The position numbers were made by a program, and so were the translations under genes. 41,779 bases of DNA from Bacteroidales bacterium (GTDB lineage: Bacteria; Bacteroidota; Bacteroidia; Bacteroidales; P3). Below are positions 16,986 to 26,380 of the stretch, one piece after another. Position 1 is the stretch's first letter; each line of letters starts with the position of its first letter. The stretch lies in the NCBI GenBank assembly GCA_009785505.1, contig WQWA01000016.1, positions 1-41,779 of the forward strand, read 5' to 3'. The notes under the pieces were generated by a model. That model was not told the DNA's origin. It saw only the letters and a list, made by a program, of their open reading frames with translations, and ran no database searches.

Positions 16986-18824
16986 ATGACAAAATACACT
17001 GAAGACAACATAAAATCCTTAGAATGGATTGAGCATATCCGCAAACGCCCGGGAATGTACATTGGAAAATTGGGCGATGGAACATCATACGATGATGGAA
17101 TTTACGTACTGTTGAAAGAAATTATTGACAACAGTATTGACGAATTTGTGATGGGCAACGGCCGCACGATTGAAGTGAAAATCAGTGATGACGGCGTTGT
17201 ATCTATCCGTGATTACGGGCGTGGAATCCCGCTCGGAAAAGTGGTAGAAAGTGTCTCAAGAATGAACACCAGCGGAAAATTCGATTCGGAAGCATTTAAA
17301 AAATCCGTTGGACTAAACGGCGTTGGAGCAAAGGCTGTGAACGCACTTTCGAGTTATTTTAAAGTGCAATCCGTTCGCGAAGGGAAAACAAAAATCGCCG
17401 AATTTTCTAAAGGAACCATTACAAATGATGAAAAAATCCAAGACAGCGGAAGTCTTCGTGACGGAACAAAAATCGTGTTTGCCCCCGATGCGGAATTGTT
17501 TAAAAACTACTACTACCGCACCGAATACGTTGAGAAAATGCTTTGGAATTACTGCTATCTCAACGCAGGATTGACGATAAAATTCAACGAACAAACGCTG
17601 AAATCGGAAAATGGCTTGTTTGACTTGCTGACAAATAACTTGGATGTTCCTCCCATTTATCCGATTATTCACATCAAAGACGAGGATTTCGAATTTGCGT
17701 TGACGCATCACCCGCGTCAATACGGCGAGGATTACACGTCGTTTGTGAATGGACAAAATACCACACAAGGTGGAACGCATCTCGTAGCATTCCGCGAAGC
17801 TGTTGTAAAAACCGTTCGCGAATTTTACAAAAAAGATTTTGAACCTTCGGATATTCGTTCGGCAATTGTTGCTGCGATTAGTTTGCGAATTCAGGAGCCG
17901 ACATTTGAAAGTCAGACCAAAACCAAACTCGGTTCAAACACCATTTTGCCTGAAGGAAAAGGCGAAACCATTCGAAATTTCATCAACAACATTGTCAAAA
18001 AACATCTTGACAATTACCTCCATATGCACAGCGAAACGGCTGAGGCTTTGCTTCAAAAAATCGTGCAAAACGAGAAGGAACGCAAAGGTATGGACAACAT
18101 CAAAAAGTTGGCGCGCGAATCGGCAAAGAAAGTGAGTTTGCACAACAAAAAACTCTGCGATTGCCGTGTTCACTACAATTCCAATGATGAGCGGAAATTA
18201 GAAACGACCTTGTTTATCACTGAGGGAGATTCCGCGGGTGGAAGTGTGACGAAAGTTCGCGATGTCAATACTCAAGCGGTTTTCAAGTTGAAAGGAAAAC
18301 CGTTGAACAGTTTCGGCATGGCACGAAAAATCGTTTACGAAAATGAAGAATTCAACCTTTTGCAAGCGGCCTTGAATATCAGCGATAATATGGAAAATCT
18401 GCGTTACAACAACATTGTAATCGCTACCGATGCTGATGTTGACGGTATGCACATTCGTTTGTTGTTGCTCACATTCTTCTTGCAGTTTTTTCCGGATTTG
18501 ATTCGCAACGGACACGTATATATTTTGCAAACTCCTCTGTATCGTGTGAGAAAGAGAGAACAAACCATTTATTGTTACAACGACGAAGAGCGTTTAGCGG
18601 CATTAGAAAAATTAGGCACAAATCCTGAAATCACTAGATTTAAAGGACTTGGCGAAATTTCGCCGGACGAGTTCAAAACCTTTATTGGTCCCGAAATGCG
18701 TTTGGATCCCGTTATGATTTCCAAAGATTCCGGAATTAAAGAATTGTTGACCTTCTACATGGGCAAAAACACACCCGAACGTCAAGAGTTTATTATTGAT
18801 AATTTGGTAAGTGTGGACGTGTAA
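16986..18824 (+). CDS. parE: DNA topoisomerase IV subunit B (type IIA ATPase subunit)
   Basis: This is the ATPase/TOPRIM subunit of a type IIA topoisomerase that unlinks sister chromosomes. The GHKL ATPase site shows [28 protein letters not shown] and [14 protein letters not shown]. The transducer Lys region is QTKTKLGS, and TOPRIM has [17 protein letters not shown] and the Mg2+ triad [12 protein letters not shown]. It has 612 residues and no GyrB-type C-terminal insert, so ParE is preferred over GyrB, though the two are hard to separate by eye. The parC gene is not seen here. It ends 1 base from the convergent cvpA stop codon, with no clear terminator between. Confidence 0.92.
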   Translation: MTKYTEDNIKSLEWIEHIRKRPGMYIGKLGDGTSYDDGIYVLLKEIIDNSIDEFVMGNGRTIEVKISDDGVVSIRDYGRGIPLGKVVESVSRMNTSGKFDSEAFKKSVGLNGVGAKAVNALSSYFKVQSVREGKTKIAEFSKGTITNDEKIQDSGSLRDGTKIVFAPDAELFKNYYYRTEYVEKMLWNYCYLNAGLTIKFNEQTLKSENGLFDLLTNNLDVPPIYPIIHIKDEDFEFALTHHPRQYGEDYTSFVNGQNTTQGGTHLVAFREAVVKTVREFYKKDFEPSDIRSAIVAAISLRIQEPTFESQTKTKLGSNTILPEGKGETIRNFINNIVKKHLDNYLHMHSETAEALLQKIVQNEKERKGMDNIKKLARESAKKVSLHNKKLCDCRVHYNSNDERKLETTLFITEGDSAGGSVTKVRDVNTQAVFKLKGKPLNSFGMARKIVYENEEFNLLQAALNISDNMENLRYNNIVIATDADVDGMHIRLLLLTFFLQFFPDLIRNGHVYILQTPLYRVRKREQTIYCYNDEERLAALEKLGTNPEITRFKGLGEISPDEFKTFIGPEMRLDPVMISKDSGIKELLTFYMGKNTPERQEFIIDNLVSVDV

Positions 18825-18825
18825 T

Positions 18826-19317
18826 CTAATCTCTTTGAAGATCTTCCCAAAGTTGCATCAAGGTTGGCATAACCATCGGGGCAACTTTTTCTATTGGACG
18901 AAACAGCAGAGACTCATTGCGATTTTTTTCCGAAAAAATGATTTCTTCGCTGTCGATTTTGTTGAAATAAAAAATCAAAACACTTAAAACCAAGATTGTT
19001 TTTGCTAACGCAAAAAACACGCCCAACAAGCGATTGAGCCAACCGAGCATAATCAGTTTGATAAATGTTGTAATGATATATCCGGCTAAAAAAAGCATTC
19101 CAACCACAGCGATAAAGGTTATCGCAAAGTAAATAATTCCGGCATATTCGCTTTGAAAGTTGAAGAAATCTCCCAAAAAATGCGAAAACCTTGATGCTAT
19201 GAAAACACCAAGCACAATCGCCGCAAGTTGAATAAATTCCATAACCGCTCCGTTCTTGAACCCTTTGAAGCCAAACCAGAGCAGGGGTACTAAAAGAAAA
19301 ATGTCGATAAGTGTCAT
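18826..19317 (-). CDS. cvpA: CvpA family membrane protein
   Basis: A 163-residue protein with four strongly hydrophobic helices, beginning MTLIDIFLLVPLLWFGFKGF. It has the family-like KNGAVMEFIQLAAIVLG and a C-terminal NRLLGVFFALAKTILVLSVL, then a soluble tail. CvpA was first linked to colicin V production and is widely kept as an envelope protein needed under bile or membrane stress. The start codon lies 1 base after the mlaF stop, so it is translated from the same mRNA. It is the last gene of the eight-gene run from 26204, which suggests a shared envelope-integrity role. Confidence 0.9.
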   Translation of the reverse strand: MTLIDIFLLVPLLWFGFKGFKNGAVMEFIQLAAIVLGVFIASRFSHFLGDFFNFQSEYAGIIYFAITFIAVVGMLFLAGYIITTFIKLIMLGWLNRLLGVFFALAKTILVLSVLIFYFNKIDSEEIIFSEKNRNESLLFRPIEKVAPMVMPTLMQLWEDLQRD

Positions 19318-19318
19318 A

Positions 19319-20065
19319 TTATTTGATTAGTCGTTTGGTAAGTTCGGAAGCATTTAAAAACTCAAGCAACTCCGGATTATCTGTTTCGCAAATGCTGTGT
19401 CTATCGCCTTTCCACCACAAATTTCCTTCGTGAATAAACACCACATTTTCTCCAATCTGCAACACCGAATTCATGTCGTGCGTATTGATAATGGTCGTCA
19501 TGTTGTATTCTTTTGTGATTTCGGAAATCAGTTCGTCAATCACTGCAGCGGTGCGTGGGTCTAAGCCGGAATTGGGCTCGTCGCAAAACAAATATCTGGG
19601 ATTATTGGCGATGGCTCGTGCAATTGCAACACGTTTTTTCATCCCTCCACTCAATTCCGAAGGATAGAGTTTATTGACGTTTTCGAGATTTACACGTTTT
19701 AAACAAAAATTGGCACGTTCGACTTTTTCACTAAACGACATATTTGTGTACATATCTAACGGAAAAATCACATTTTCTTGAACGGTCAGCGAGTCAAACA
19801 AGGCACTGCCTTGAAAAACCATGCCGATATCTTGACGAATAATGGACTGTTCACGTTCATTCATCGCAAGTAAATTGTGATTGTCGAAATATATTTCACC
19901 TCGATCGGGCTTGAACAATCCCACCAAACACTTCATCAGTACGGTTTTTCCTGAACCGCTCATGCCGATAATCAAATTGTTCTCTCCAACGTTGAAATCC
20001 GCAGAAATGTCGTGAAGCACGACTCTTTCGCCAAAAGATTTATATAGATTTTTGACTGAAATCAT
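19319..20065 (-). CDS. mlaF: MlaF-type ABC transporter ATP-binding protein
   Basis: The ATPase of an MCE-type phospholipid transporter; in E. coli MlaFEDB moves lipids between outer and inner membrane to keep asymmetry. The 248 residues contain Walker A GMSGSGKTVLMK, Q-loop MVFQGSALFDSLTV, signature LSGGMKKRVAIARAIA, Walker B YLFCDEPNSGLDP and the H-loop INTHDM. FQGSALFDSLTV and the GGM signature are typical of the Mla class. The start overlaps the mlaE stop by 4 bases (ATGA type), indicating coupled translation. No MlaD (MCE domain) gene follows; it must lie elsewhere if the system is complete. Confidence 0.92.
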   Translation of the reverse strand: MISVKNLYKSFGERVVLHDISADFNVGENNLIIGMSGSGKTVLMKCLVGLFKPDRGEIYFDNHNLLAMNEREQSIIRQDIGMVFQGSALFDSLTVQENVIFPLDMYTNMSFSEKVERANFCLKRVNLENVNKLYPSELSGGMKKRVAIARAIANNPRYLFCDEPNSGLDPRTAAVIDELISEITKEYNMTTIINTHDMNSVLQIGENVVFIHEGNLWWKGDRHSICETDNPELLEFLNASELTKRLIK

Positions 20066-20796
20066 CCCAAAAGCAGTTGAGTTATTACAAGGTTAACGGC
20101 GATAATCATGATACAACTTTGTACGGTAGCTTTCGTGCTGGCTCGCCCAACTTCTAATGCTCCGCCCTGTGTAAAGTAGCCGTAGAATGCGGAAATCGTG
20201 GTAATGAGATATGCAAAAATAACGGTTTTGAACAACGCATAAAACAAGTCGAACGGATTAAAATCAAATTGCAAACCATAAATGTATTGAAACGGAGTCA
20301 TCATACCGGAGACAATACCAACGAAGTATCCGCCCCCTATTGCAAAGCCGATACTCAGCATGATCAAAATCGGATGAAAAAACACACAAGCAATTACTTT
20401 CGGAAGCACCAAATAGTTCGCAGGGTTTATACCCATGACTTCGAGTGCATCAATCTGTTCGGTTACGCGCATGGTACCTATTTCAGAAGATATTCGCGAG
20501 CCGACTTTTCCTGCTAAAATCAAACTGATGACAGTTGGAGAAAATTCCAGAATAATCGTTTGACGAGCAATAAAACCGATGGTATACAACGGTACCCATT
20601 GGCTCTCCGTTCCGAAATTCAACTGAATAGTGAGAGCTGCACCCATAAAAATAGAAAGCAAAATTACAATCGGAACCGAATCCATACCTAGTCTCCAAAT
20701 CTCTGCAAACACTTGCCTCCAAAAGAGTTTTCGGCGAGGAGGACGCGAAAAAACATCTTTGTGAAACAGAAAATATTGACCGATTGTTTTTAGCAT
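20062..20796 (-). CDS. mlaE: MlaE-type ABC transporter permease
   Basis: The membrane subunit partnering MlaF. The 244 residues hold five to six hydrophobic segments and the family signature EIGTMRVTEQIDALEVMGINPANYLVLPK at about residues 125-155. An amphipathic N-terminal helix is present, as in MlaE. The start codon lies 18 bases after the stop of the threonine-synthase-like gene and the end overlaps mlaF. Known role: lipid movement across the inner membrane with the MCE protein. Direction of transport in this phylum is not shown by sequence. Confidence 0.92.
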   Translation of the reverse strand: MLKTIGQYFLFHKDVFSRPPRRKLFWRQVFAEIWRLGMDSVPIVILLSIFMGAALTIQLNFGTESQWVPLYTIGFIARQTIILEFSPTVISLILAGKVGSRISSEIGTMRVTEQIDALEVMGINPANYLVLPKVIACVFFHPILIMLSIGFAIGGGYFVGIVSGMMTPFQYIYGLQFDFNPFDLFYALFKTVIFAYLITTISAFYGYFTQGGALEVGRASTKATVQSCIMIIAVNLVITQLLLG

Positions 20797-20814
20797 GACG
20801 CAAAATATACAAAA

Positions 20815-22128
20815 CTACAAAATACGTTTCTCCAACGCCGCACGAAGCTTTTTTCTGTCGAAGCGTTCGCATTCGTCTACAGAGTCCACTCGCTGTTCGG
20901 TGTAATTCATTTCTAACAGCAATTCCGGTGCACGCCGCATGCCTTCGCCGATGTTGACTAAAACCAAATCTCCGTTTTTAATGTTGTTTGTTTTTAGTGC
21001 TTCGATATAGCCCAATGCGGCAACTGCGGCGGCGGGACCCATTGCCACAACAGCTTCGTAGGCGATGTAGCGTGTGATGTCAACGAGTTTCGACTCTTGG
21101 ATTTCCAGTATATCGCCATTGGTTTTTTTCGCCAAATTTCCCATAATAGGATAGGTCGCAGGATTTCCTGTAGCCAGTGTCGGGACTTGCGTTACAGGCT
21201 CCTCCAAAATTGGGTAGTCACTCTCCCATCCTTCCGCAAAATTGTTTGCTTTTGCTCTTTTCCATCCTTCAGCCATCGGCGCACAACCGTCAGGCTGAAT
21301 CATCAACATTCTCGGAGGAGTTTCTACTAAATTCAAATGCTCAATTTCTCGTAAAGCCTTGTCAATAGCAATAAATCCTGTACCTCCACTTAGCGCTTGA
21401 ATATAAACAGTCGGAAACTTCGGCAAATCTCGCAACCATTCAAAAACCATCGTACGTTTGGCTTCCACACGAAGCGGGTCGGTGTTGCCGCAAGTCATTA
21501 AAATGCCGTATTTCTTGCTGTATTCGGCAGCAATTTTTTTGGTTTGATGATAGTCATGATTTACTCGAAAAACCTTCTGTCCGTAACAACTCACGCCAGC
21601 ACCGTTCAACGGTAAAGCATCTTGCGGAATAAATGCCGAGAGCGAAACACCCGCTTTTGCCATGTAATACGCAAATGTGTTGGCAACATTCCCGGTACTC
21701 GCAACGATGTATTCCGAAACGCCTGCTTCCGTCAAAACGCTTGCCGCAAGCATACCACCGTTGTCTTTGATAGTTCCTGTTCCGTAATGTTCATCGTTGC
21801 GATAGGCGCGAACTTCACACTCAATTCCAAAATGTTTTTTTGCCAAATCCTCTAAAAACATCCATCTATCTAATCCAAGCGGAACTTCGGGCGTGGCAAT
21901 GATATTTTTTCTATCGTTCAAAGGCAGAAAGTCGAAGTAGTGCCAAAGGCTGAAATCCGTTCGATTTTTCGCATGTATCAAATCTTTCAGCGTGTTGTAA
22001 TCCACATTGTAAATCGCTTCTACACGATTTTTATGACAAGTCGGACACACTTGAAAAACATCAAACCATTCCTTAAAACTGTTAAATTCCTTACCACACG
22101 TGGTACATTTCAATATAAACTTTTGCAT
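20815..22128 (-). CDS. Threonine-synthase-like PLP enzyme with N-terminal zinc ribbon
   Basis: A 437-residue fold type II pyridoxal-phosphate enzyme. The N-terminus is a four-cysteine zinc ribbon (C8, C11, C28, C31: CTTC and CPTC), seen in archaeal-type threonine synthases. The PLP lysine is probably in GTGTIKDNGG (about residue 120), where ordinary ThrC has GSFKDRG. ASTGNVANTFAYYMAKAG matches the ASTGNTSAS-type motif and SGGTGF the phosphate-binding loop. Threonine synthase turns O-phosphohomoserine into threonine, but the altered lysine motif and the lack of other thr genes nearby leave room for another substrate. It lies inside an otherwise envelope-related operon. Confidence 0.75.
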   Translation of the reverse strand: MQKFILKCTTCGKEFNSFKEWFDVFQVCPTCHKNRVEAIYNVDYNTLKDLIHAKNRTDFSLWHYFDFLPLNDRKNIIATPEVPLGLDRWMFLEDLAKKHFGIECEVRAYRNDEHYGTGTIKDNGGMLAASVLTEAGVSEYIVASTGNVANTFAYYMAKAGVSLSAFIPQDALPLNGAGVSCYGQKVFRVNHDYHQTKKIAAEYSKKYGILMTCGNTDPLRVEAKRTMVFEWLRDLPKFPTVYIQALSGGTGFIAIDKALREIEHLNLVETPPRMLMIQPDGCAPMAEGWKRAKANNFAEGWESDYPILEEPVTQVPTLATGNPATYPIMGNLAKKTNGDILEIQESKLVDITRYIAYEAVVAMGPAAAVAALGYIEALKTNNIKNGDLVLVNIGEGMRRAPELLLEMNYTEQRVDSVDECERFDRKKLRAALEKRIL

Positions 22129-22137
22129 GTTAAAATT

Positions 22138-23007
22138 TTATCTGAGTACAGTGACTGTTCTAAATTCGCGGATATCTTCTCTGGTTACATTTGCCCCTCT
22201 AAATACACCTGCCGCCCCATTTATTGCCAGCGAATCCATCGCATGTCTTCTTCTCATAATGCAGCCATAGCCCATTACATTGAAATCCCATGCTAACGGG
22301 CTTTCCATCCATTGTTCAACGTCCATAATAATCGGGGCAACCGTCGTGATTGTGTTAGCCTCTACTGTGATATTTCTAGAAAGACTAACACGAAGAAAAT
22401 TGTGATATTTTGTGAATGTTGAGTCTATTCGAATTTGGACGATAGGACGCATTTGCGTTACGGTGTCTAAAATTCCCCAAGTGGTGTCGTTGACAACATG
22501 AGAAAGTTCTTCCAAAGCACCCAAATGCAGATTAGCAGGTCTAGGTCCTTGCGGGCTTGTCCACCAGCCGTCAAGCATCATGTAATGATAGCCGCCACCC
22601 ATGTGTTCCGGCCAAAACATATCCGATATTTCCGGAAACAAACCGGTCTGATTTCTTCGTTCATCCAAGCCAAAAATAAAACTGATGTTGTTGTATTCTC
22701 CAACCGGAATTTGGTAAATTAGAAGTATCGTTGTATCTCTGTCGATAAAATGAACTTGAGGGTGTTCAACCCTGATCACTTCATCATTGCCTGTAATCGT
22801 TAAATCCGAAATGATATAGTGCAAATTTTGCCACGTGAAAGTATTTCCTGCCGCATTGGTGTATGAAGTTGCAAGGTCAGTTCGAAAAGGTTCTCCGTCC
22901 CATTGATGTTGGAAAACCAATCGAACAAATCCATACTCCGGTCTAGTGTTTCTGCACGAAGCAAAAAGTAATAGAAAAATGCTAAAAACTGTGATAAATC
23001 TATACAT
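22138..23007 (-). CDS. MbnP family (copper-associated) lipoprotein
   Basis: A 289-residue protein with a lipoprotein signal peptide ending LLLFASC (Cys 18). The N-terminal part reads FVRLVFQHQWDGEPF, and NLHYIISDLTITG fits the MbnP pattern (F-x-H-x-W-x-G, then YYIS-like strands). The segment MFWPEHMGGGYHYMMLDGWW matches the family's conserved Trp/Gly core. MbnP proteins were described beside methanobactin genes, usually with the di-haem protein MbnH; no MbnH is seen here, so its job in this organism is unknown. It starts 24 bases after the moxR-like gene and is followed 9 bases later by the PLP enzyme gene. Confidence 0.8.
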   Translation of the reverse strand: MYRFITVFSIFLLLFASCRNTRPEYGFVRLVFQHQWDGEPFRTDLATSYTNAAGNTFTWQNLHYIISDLTITGNDEVIRVEHPQVHFIDRDTTILLIYQIPVGEYNNISFIFGLDERRNQTGLFPEISDMFWPEHMGGGYHYMMLDGWWTSPQGPRPANLHLGALEELSHVVNDTTWGILDTVTQMRPIVQIRIDSTFTKYHNFLRVSLSRNITVEANTITTVAPIIMDVEQWMESPLAWDFNVMGYGCIMRRRHAMDSLAINGAAGVFRGANVTREDIREFRTVTVLR

Positions 23008-23031
23008 TTGACTGCTTATTTGTTGATTTGC

Positions 23032-23988
23032 TTATTGCAGTAATTTTCGAATAATATCGTCTGTAGAAACCCCTTCGGCTTCGGCTTTGTAATTTTTTAC
23101 CAAGCGATGGCGTAAAACTTGCAAGACCACAGCGTGCACATCTTCAATATCCGGCGAAAACTTTCCATTCAAAGCAGCGTGGCATTTTGCTCCGACAATT
23201 AGATTTTGTGAGGCTCTCGGGCCGGCACCCCAAAGCAGATATTGTGTTGCAATCGGTTTCGCTTGCGGTGTATTCGGCCGCGAACCTGACACAATTTTCA
23301 CCGCTTCCTGCAAGACATTGTCAGGAACGGGCAACGCTCTTACCAGTGATTGGAACATTTCTATTTCAGAGGCATTCATCACTTTTGAAAGAGGCTGAAC
23401 TTGGTCTGCAGTAGTTTGTTTGACAATATTTAGCTCTTGTTCAAACGTTGGATAATCCAACAGAATATTGAACATAAATCTGTCTAACTGTGCTTCCGGC
23501 AAAGGATATGTACCTTCTTGCTCAATCGGATTTTGTGTTGCCAAAACAAAAAACGGAAGAGGGAGCGGATACGTTTGACCTGCGATGGTTACGGCTTTTT
23601 CCTGCATGGCTTCTAACAATGCTGCCTGTGTTTTCGGCGGTGTACGGTTGATTTCGTCTGCCAAAATAATGTTTGCAAAAACAGGCCCTTTGATGAATTT
23701 GAAATTTCTATCTTGTCCCAAGATTTCCGAACCCAAAATATCCGAAGGCATCAAGTCGGGCGTGAACTGAATACGGTTGTACCGCAAGTCCAATACTTGC
23801 GACAAGGTGTTTATTAAAAGTGTCTTTGCCAATCCCGGAACACCGATCAAAAGGGCATGTCCGCGACTGAAAACCGTTATCAAAAGATCATTCACCACCT
23901 GATCTTGACCAACAATAATTTTTCCGATTTCGGAACGAAGTTGGAGGTACTTTTGGTTTAATTCCTGTATTTGTTCCGGTGTGTGCAT
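23032..23988 (-). CDS. MoxR family AAA+ ATPase
   Basis: A 318-residue MoxR-type ATPase: Walker A LLIGVPGLAKTLL, RIQFTPDLMPSDILG, Walker B ANIILADEINRTPPKTQAALLEAMQE, sensor 1 VLATQNPIEQEGTYPLPEAQLDRFMF, and a C-terminal lid with LLWGAGPRASQNLI. I chose MHTPEQIQ at 23988, 1 base past the surA-like stop codon, over a longer frame that would overlap surA. MoxR ATPases usually mature or activate partner complexes and often sit with DUF58 and VWA-domain genes. None is here, so this is an orphan copy placed among periplasmic foldases. Confidence 0.92.
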   Translation of the reverse strand: MHTPEQIQELNQKYLQLRSEIGKIIVGQDQVVNDLLITVFSRGHALLIGVPGLAKTLLINTLSQVLDLRYNRIQFTPDLMPSDILGSEILGQDRNFKFIKGPVFANIILADEINRTPPKTQAALLEAMQEKAVTIAGQTYPLPLPFFVLATQNPIEQEGTYPLPEAQLDRFMFNILLDYPTFEQELNIVKQTTADQVQPLSKVMNASEIEMFQSLVRALPVPDNVLQEAVKIVSGSRPNTPQAKPIATQYLLWGAGPRASQNLIVGAKCHAALNGKFSPDIEDVHAVVLQVLRHRLVKNYKAEAEGVSTDDIIRKLLQ

Positions 23989-23989
23989 A

Positions 23990-25318
23990 TTATTGCCCCC
24001 AATTATGTTCGAACGTACAATTTCTTGCGGCGGCATTCAGTCGAACGTACTGCGTTCTCAGTCGCTGACTAAGCCATTCCGCCATTCTGGCCTGTCTGGC
24101 TTCTGCTTCAGCCATACTTTTAATCACATCATAATTTTGTTCCAAATTTGCACGATGTGGAGCGAAGCGTCTGCTCAACATAAGTACACGAACCGCTTGT
24201 TCGTTTTCTTCGGTAACGAAAAGTGCCGCATTTGAAATTTGTCCTTCTTCGAAATTATCAACTACAAAGAAAATACCCGTTTCCATCTCTTCTGCCGTTA
24301 CACGTGAATTTCCGGTAAACGGACTCACATACAAACCACCAACTCTTCCGCTCGGATCCTCGGAAAAAAGCCGCGCCGCTTCTTGAAATGTATAAACCGA
24401 ATCGCGAATCAATTCTGCAATGCTATCTAAAAACACACGCTCCCGATCCAAATCCTCAATGTTTGGCTGAGGTCTGAGCAGTATGTGCCGCACGTTCACA
24501 TTTTCGCCTCTACGTTCGATAAGTTGTAAGATATGAAGACCAAAAGGTGTTTCGATAACTTGCGAAACTTCCCCGTCACGAAGCGAAAAGGCTGTCGCTT
24601 CAAACTCGGGATGCATTTCTCCTCGTCCGAAAAGTCCCAATTCCCCGCCTTGCCTGCTCGATGGACACTCCGAAAACATTGTTGCAAGCGTAGAGAAACG
24701 TTCGCCTTGCAAAATCCGATTACGGAATCCGGTAAGTCGATCTCTAACTTCATTACTCTGTTCTCTGCTGATTGCCGGCGTTCGTATAATTTGATAAATC
24801 TCGAATTGAGCCGGAATAAGAGGAATACTGTCGGGATGCATGTCGTTGAAAAATTGTCGAACTTCGCTTGGCGTCACACGAACATCCGCGGTTATTGTTC
24901 TTTCCATTTCTTGGGAAATCATTTGTGCACGAATCATATCTCGAAACTCTTCTTTAATCGCAATAATGGGTCTTCCATAAAACTCTTCGAGCCTTTCTCT
25001 CGAACCGATTTGTTGAATAAAAAATCGAATACGGCGATCCAAATTTTCTTCAACCGCCGATTCCGGAATTACGATACTATCCAAATCAGCTTGATGCTGA
25101 AAAAGCCTGTCGATCATCAATTGCTCTAGAACTTGGCAATAAGAATAATCTGTGACAGGATCACCCTGCATTCTCATGTGATTTAGCTGTGTTTCGACAT
25201 CGGAGTGTTTAACAATTCTGTTTCCAACAACTGCGACCACTTGGTCGATCATGATTCTGTCTTGTGCAAAAATCGTTGTGCACAAAAACAGGCTTAGTAA
25301 TGTCAATCTTGCTTTCAT
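23990..25318 (-). CDS. surA: SurA-like periplasmic peptidyl-prolyl isomerase/chaperone
   Basis: A 442-residue protein with a signal peptide (MKARLTLLSLFLCTTIFAQ; ATG at 25318). The SurA-type N-terminal chaperone region follows (VDQVVAVVGNRIVKHSDVE, then LEQLMIDRLFQHQAD). Two parvulin-type domains are visible: SECPSSRQGGELGLFGRGEM with VIETPFGLHILQL, and a second, more divergent one with FSEDPSGRVGGLYVSP. SurA escorts unfolded outer-membrane proteins across the periplasm. It begins 7 bases after a related PPIase-like lipoprotein, so two foldases are made from one mRNA. A longer frame upstream is rejected because it would overlap that gene. Confidence 0.9.
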   Translation of the reverse strand: MKARLTLLSLFLCTTIFAQDRIMIDQVVAVVGNRIVKHSDVETQLNHMRMQGDPVTDYSYCQVLEQLMIDRLFQHQADLDSIVIPESAVEENLDRRIRFFIQQIGSRERLEEFYGRPIIAIKEEFRDMIRAQMISQEMERTITADVRVTPSEVRQFFNDMHPDSIPLIPAQFEIYQIIRTPAISREQSNEVRDRLTGFRNRILQGERFSTLATMFSECPSSRQGGELGLFGRGEMHPEFEATAFSLRDGEVSQVIETPFGLHILQLIERRGENVNVRHILLRPQPNIEDLDRERVFLDSIAELIRDSVYTFQEAARLFSEDPSGRVGGLYVSPFTGNSRVTAEEMETGIFFVVDNFEEGQISNAALFVTEENEQAVRVLMLSRRFAPHRANLEQNYDVIKSMAEAEARQARMAEWLSQRLRTQYVRLNAAARNCTFEHNWGQ

Positions 25319-25325
25319 GTGTATT

Positions 25326-26204
25326 TTAAAAAATTTCAAACCAATTTCTTTCTTGTCCTTCCGCCACCACATCGTTCCGCAAACTTTCGATTAGTCCGAC
25401 TCTTCGACTATTCAAGATAGCCCTTCGGATTCTTTCATGTTCAAACTCAATCGGAGAAAGGTCGCCGGCAAGTCGAAATTCCAAGATATTTACAAAGAAC
25501 GTATGCTCTTCTTCAGGCACTTGAAAATGTCTGTTTCTTCGCAAAAAATCTTCTTGATTATCAGCATCAATTGGAATTTCTCTTAATAAATCATTGAAGT
25601 GGATCCAACTATCTTCGTCCAAAAAAAAGTTTGTCGAATTTCTTTGACAAAGTTCGACAAGTTGTACCCATTGTTCTCCGGTTAATTCATTAGAAAAAAT
25701 CAGATTTCGAATGATCGTGTTTTCTCTGAGCTTCTCTCTTTCTGCAACGTTTATAGTGTTTGACGGGATATTATCTACTTTTGCAAACCGCACACGCACA
25801 ACATTAGTTCTCAACAAAAATTGCTCTTTATTTTCTTCATAAAAACGTTGGATTTGGGACTCCGTAACGGTCGTATCTATCATCTGCTCAATGAGTGCAT
25901 TTTGAAAGGTAAAAATGATCAACGAGTTGCGGTAATTTTCAATTTCTCGCTCAAAAGCTCTTTGGTATCCGGGCAAATTTCTTTTTGCTTTATTCAGCAA
26001 TAATCTCTGCTGAATCCAGTTGTGAATATAGGTTTGGACAGCCTCAAGACTATCGGTTTGCAACGTTCCGGGAGGCACCACGCCTTCCAAATCGGAAAGA
26101 AACAAATACTCGTTCATTACTCTGGCTATAGGCACGCCATTAGGTTTGGGGTCGCAAGCCACAAACAATATCAACCCACTTAAGATAACTGCAAATCTCG
26201 ACAT
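25326..26204 (-). CDS. PPIase/SurA-N-like lipoprotein (periplasmic foldase)
   Basis: A 292-residue lipoprotein; MSRFAVILSGLILFVAC gives Cys at residue 17. The start at 26204 lies downstream of the promoter at 26257-26288, which rules out the longer frame. It has a SurA/PpiC-like N-terminal region (PIARVMNEYLFLSDLEG, then YIHNWIQQRLLLNKAKRNL) and helical segments, but no clear parvulin catalytic motif. It may act as a chaperone without isomerase activity. It is the first gene of the eight-gene envelope run and directly precedes surA. Family placement is moderately sure; activity is inferred. Confidence 0.8.
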   Translation of the reverse strand: MSRFAVILSGLILFVACDPKPNGVPIARVMNEYLFLSDLEGVVPPGTLQTDSLEAVQTYIHNWIQQRLLLNKAKRNLPGYQRAFEREIENYRNSLIIFTFQNALIEQMIDTTVTESQIQRFYEENKEQFLLRTNVVRVRFAKVDNIPSNTINVAEREKLRENTIIRNLIFSNELTGEQWVQLVELCQRNSTNFFLDEDSWIHFNDLLREIPIDADNQEDFLRRNRHFQVPEEEHTFFVNILEFRLAGDLSPIEFEHERIRRAILNSRRVGLIESLRNDVVAEGQERNWFEIF

Positions 26205-26256
26205 AACTATTCTACTTCTACCTTTTTTATTAAGCTTTCTTAGCCCATACAACTCG

Positions 26257-26288
26257 CAAAGGTACGAAAAATTTGTGACACTACCAAA
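26257..26288 (-). promoter_or_regulatory. Bacteroidetes promoter of the eight-gene envelope operon
   Basis: On the minus strand TTTG (26285-26288), 20 bases, TACCTTTG (26257-26264). The only promoter match I found for genes down to cvpA at 18826. It is divergent from the lpxD promoter 12 bases away. Confidence 0.85.
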
Positions 26289-26299
26289 AAAAAGATATT

Positions 26300-26331
26300 T
26301 TTGCTCATTTCGAATAATTTTTGTAACTTTG
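26300..26331 (+). promoter_or_regulatory. Bacteroidetes promoter of lpxD-truB
   Basis: TTTG (26300-26303), 20 bases, TAACTTTG (26324-26331). Full consensus; leader of about 43 bases. Confidence 0.85.
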
Positions 26332-26380
26332 CAGATTATTGCAAACAAAGAAAAAATAAATTAAATCAAACCATTCCCCC

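Noticed and set aside
18800-18860. Terminator between parE and cvpA
   Set aside because: Stops are 1 base apart. Only a weak CTTTG...CAAAG pairing and a GAAGATCTTC palindrome exist, without a T run.
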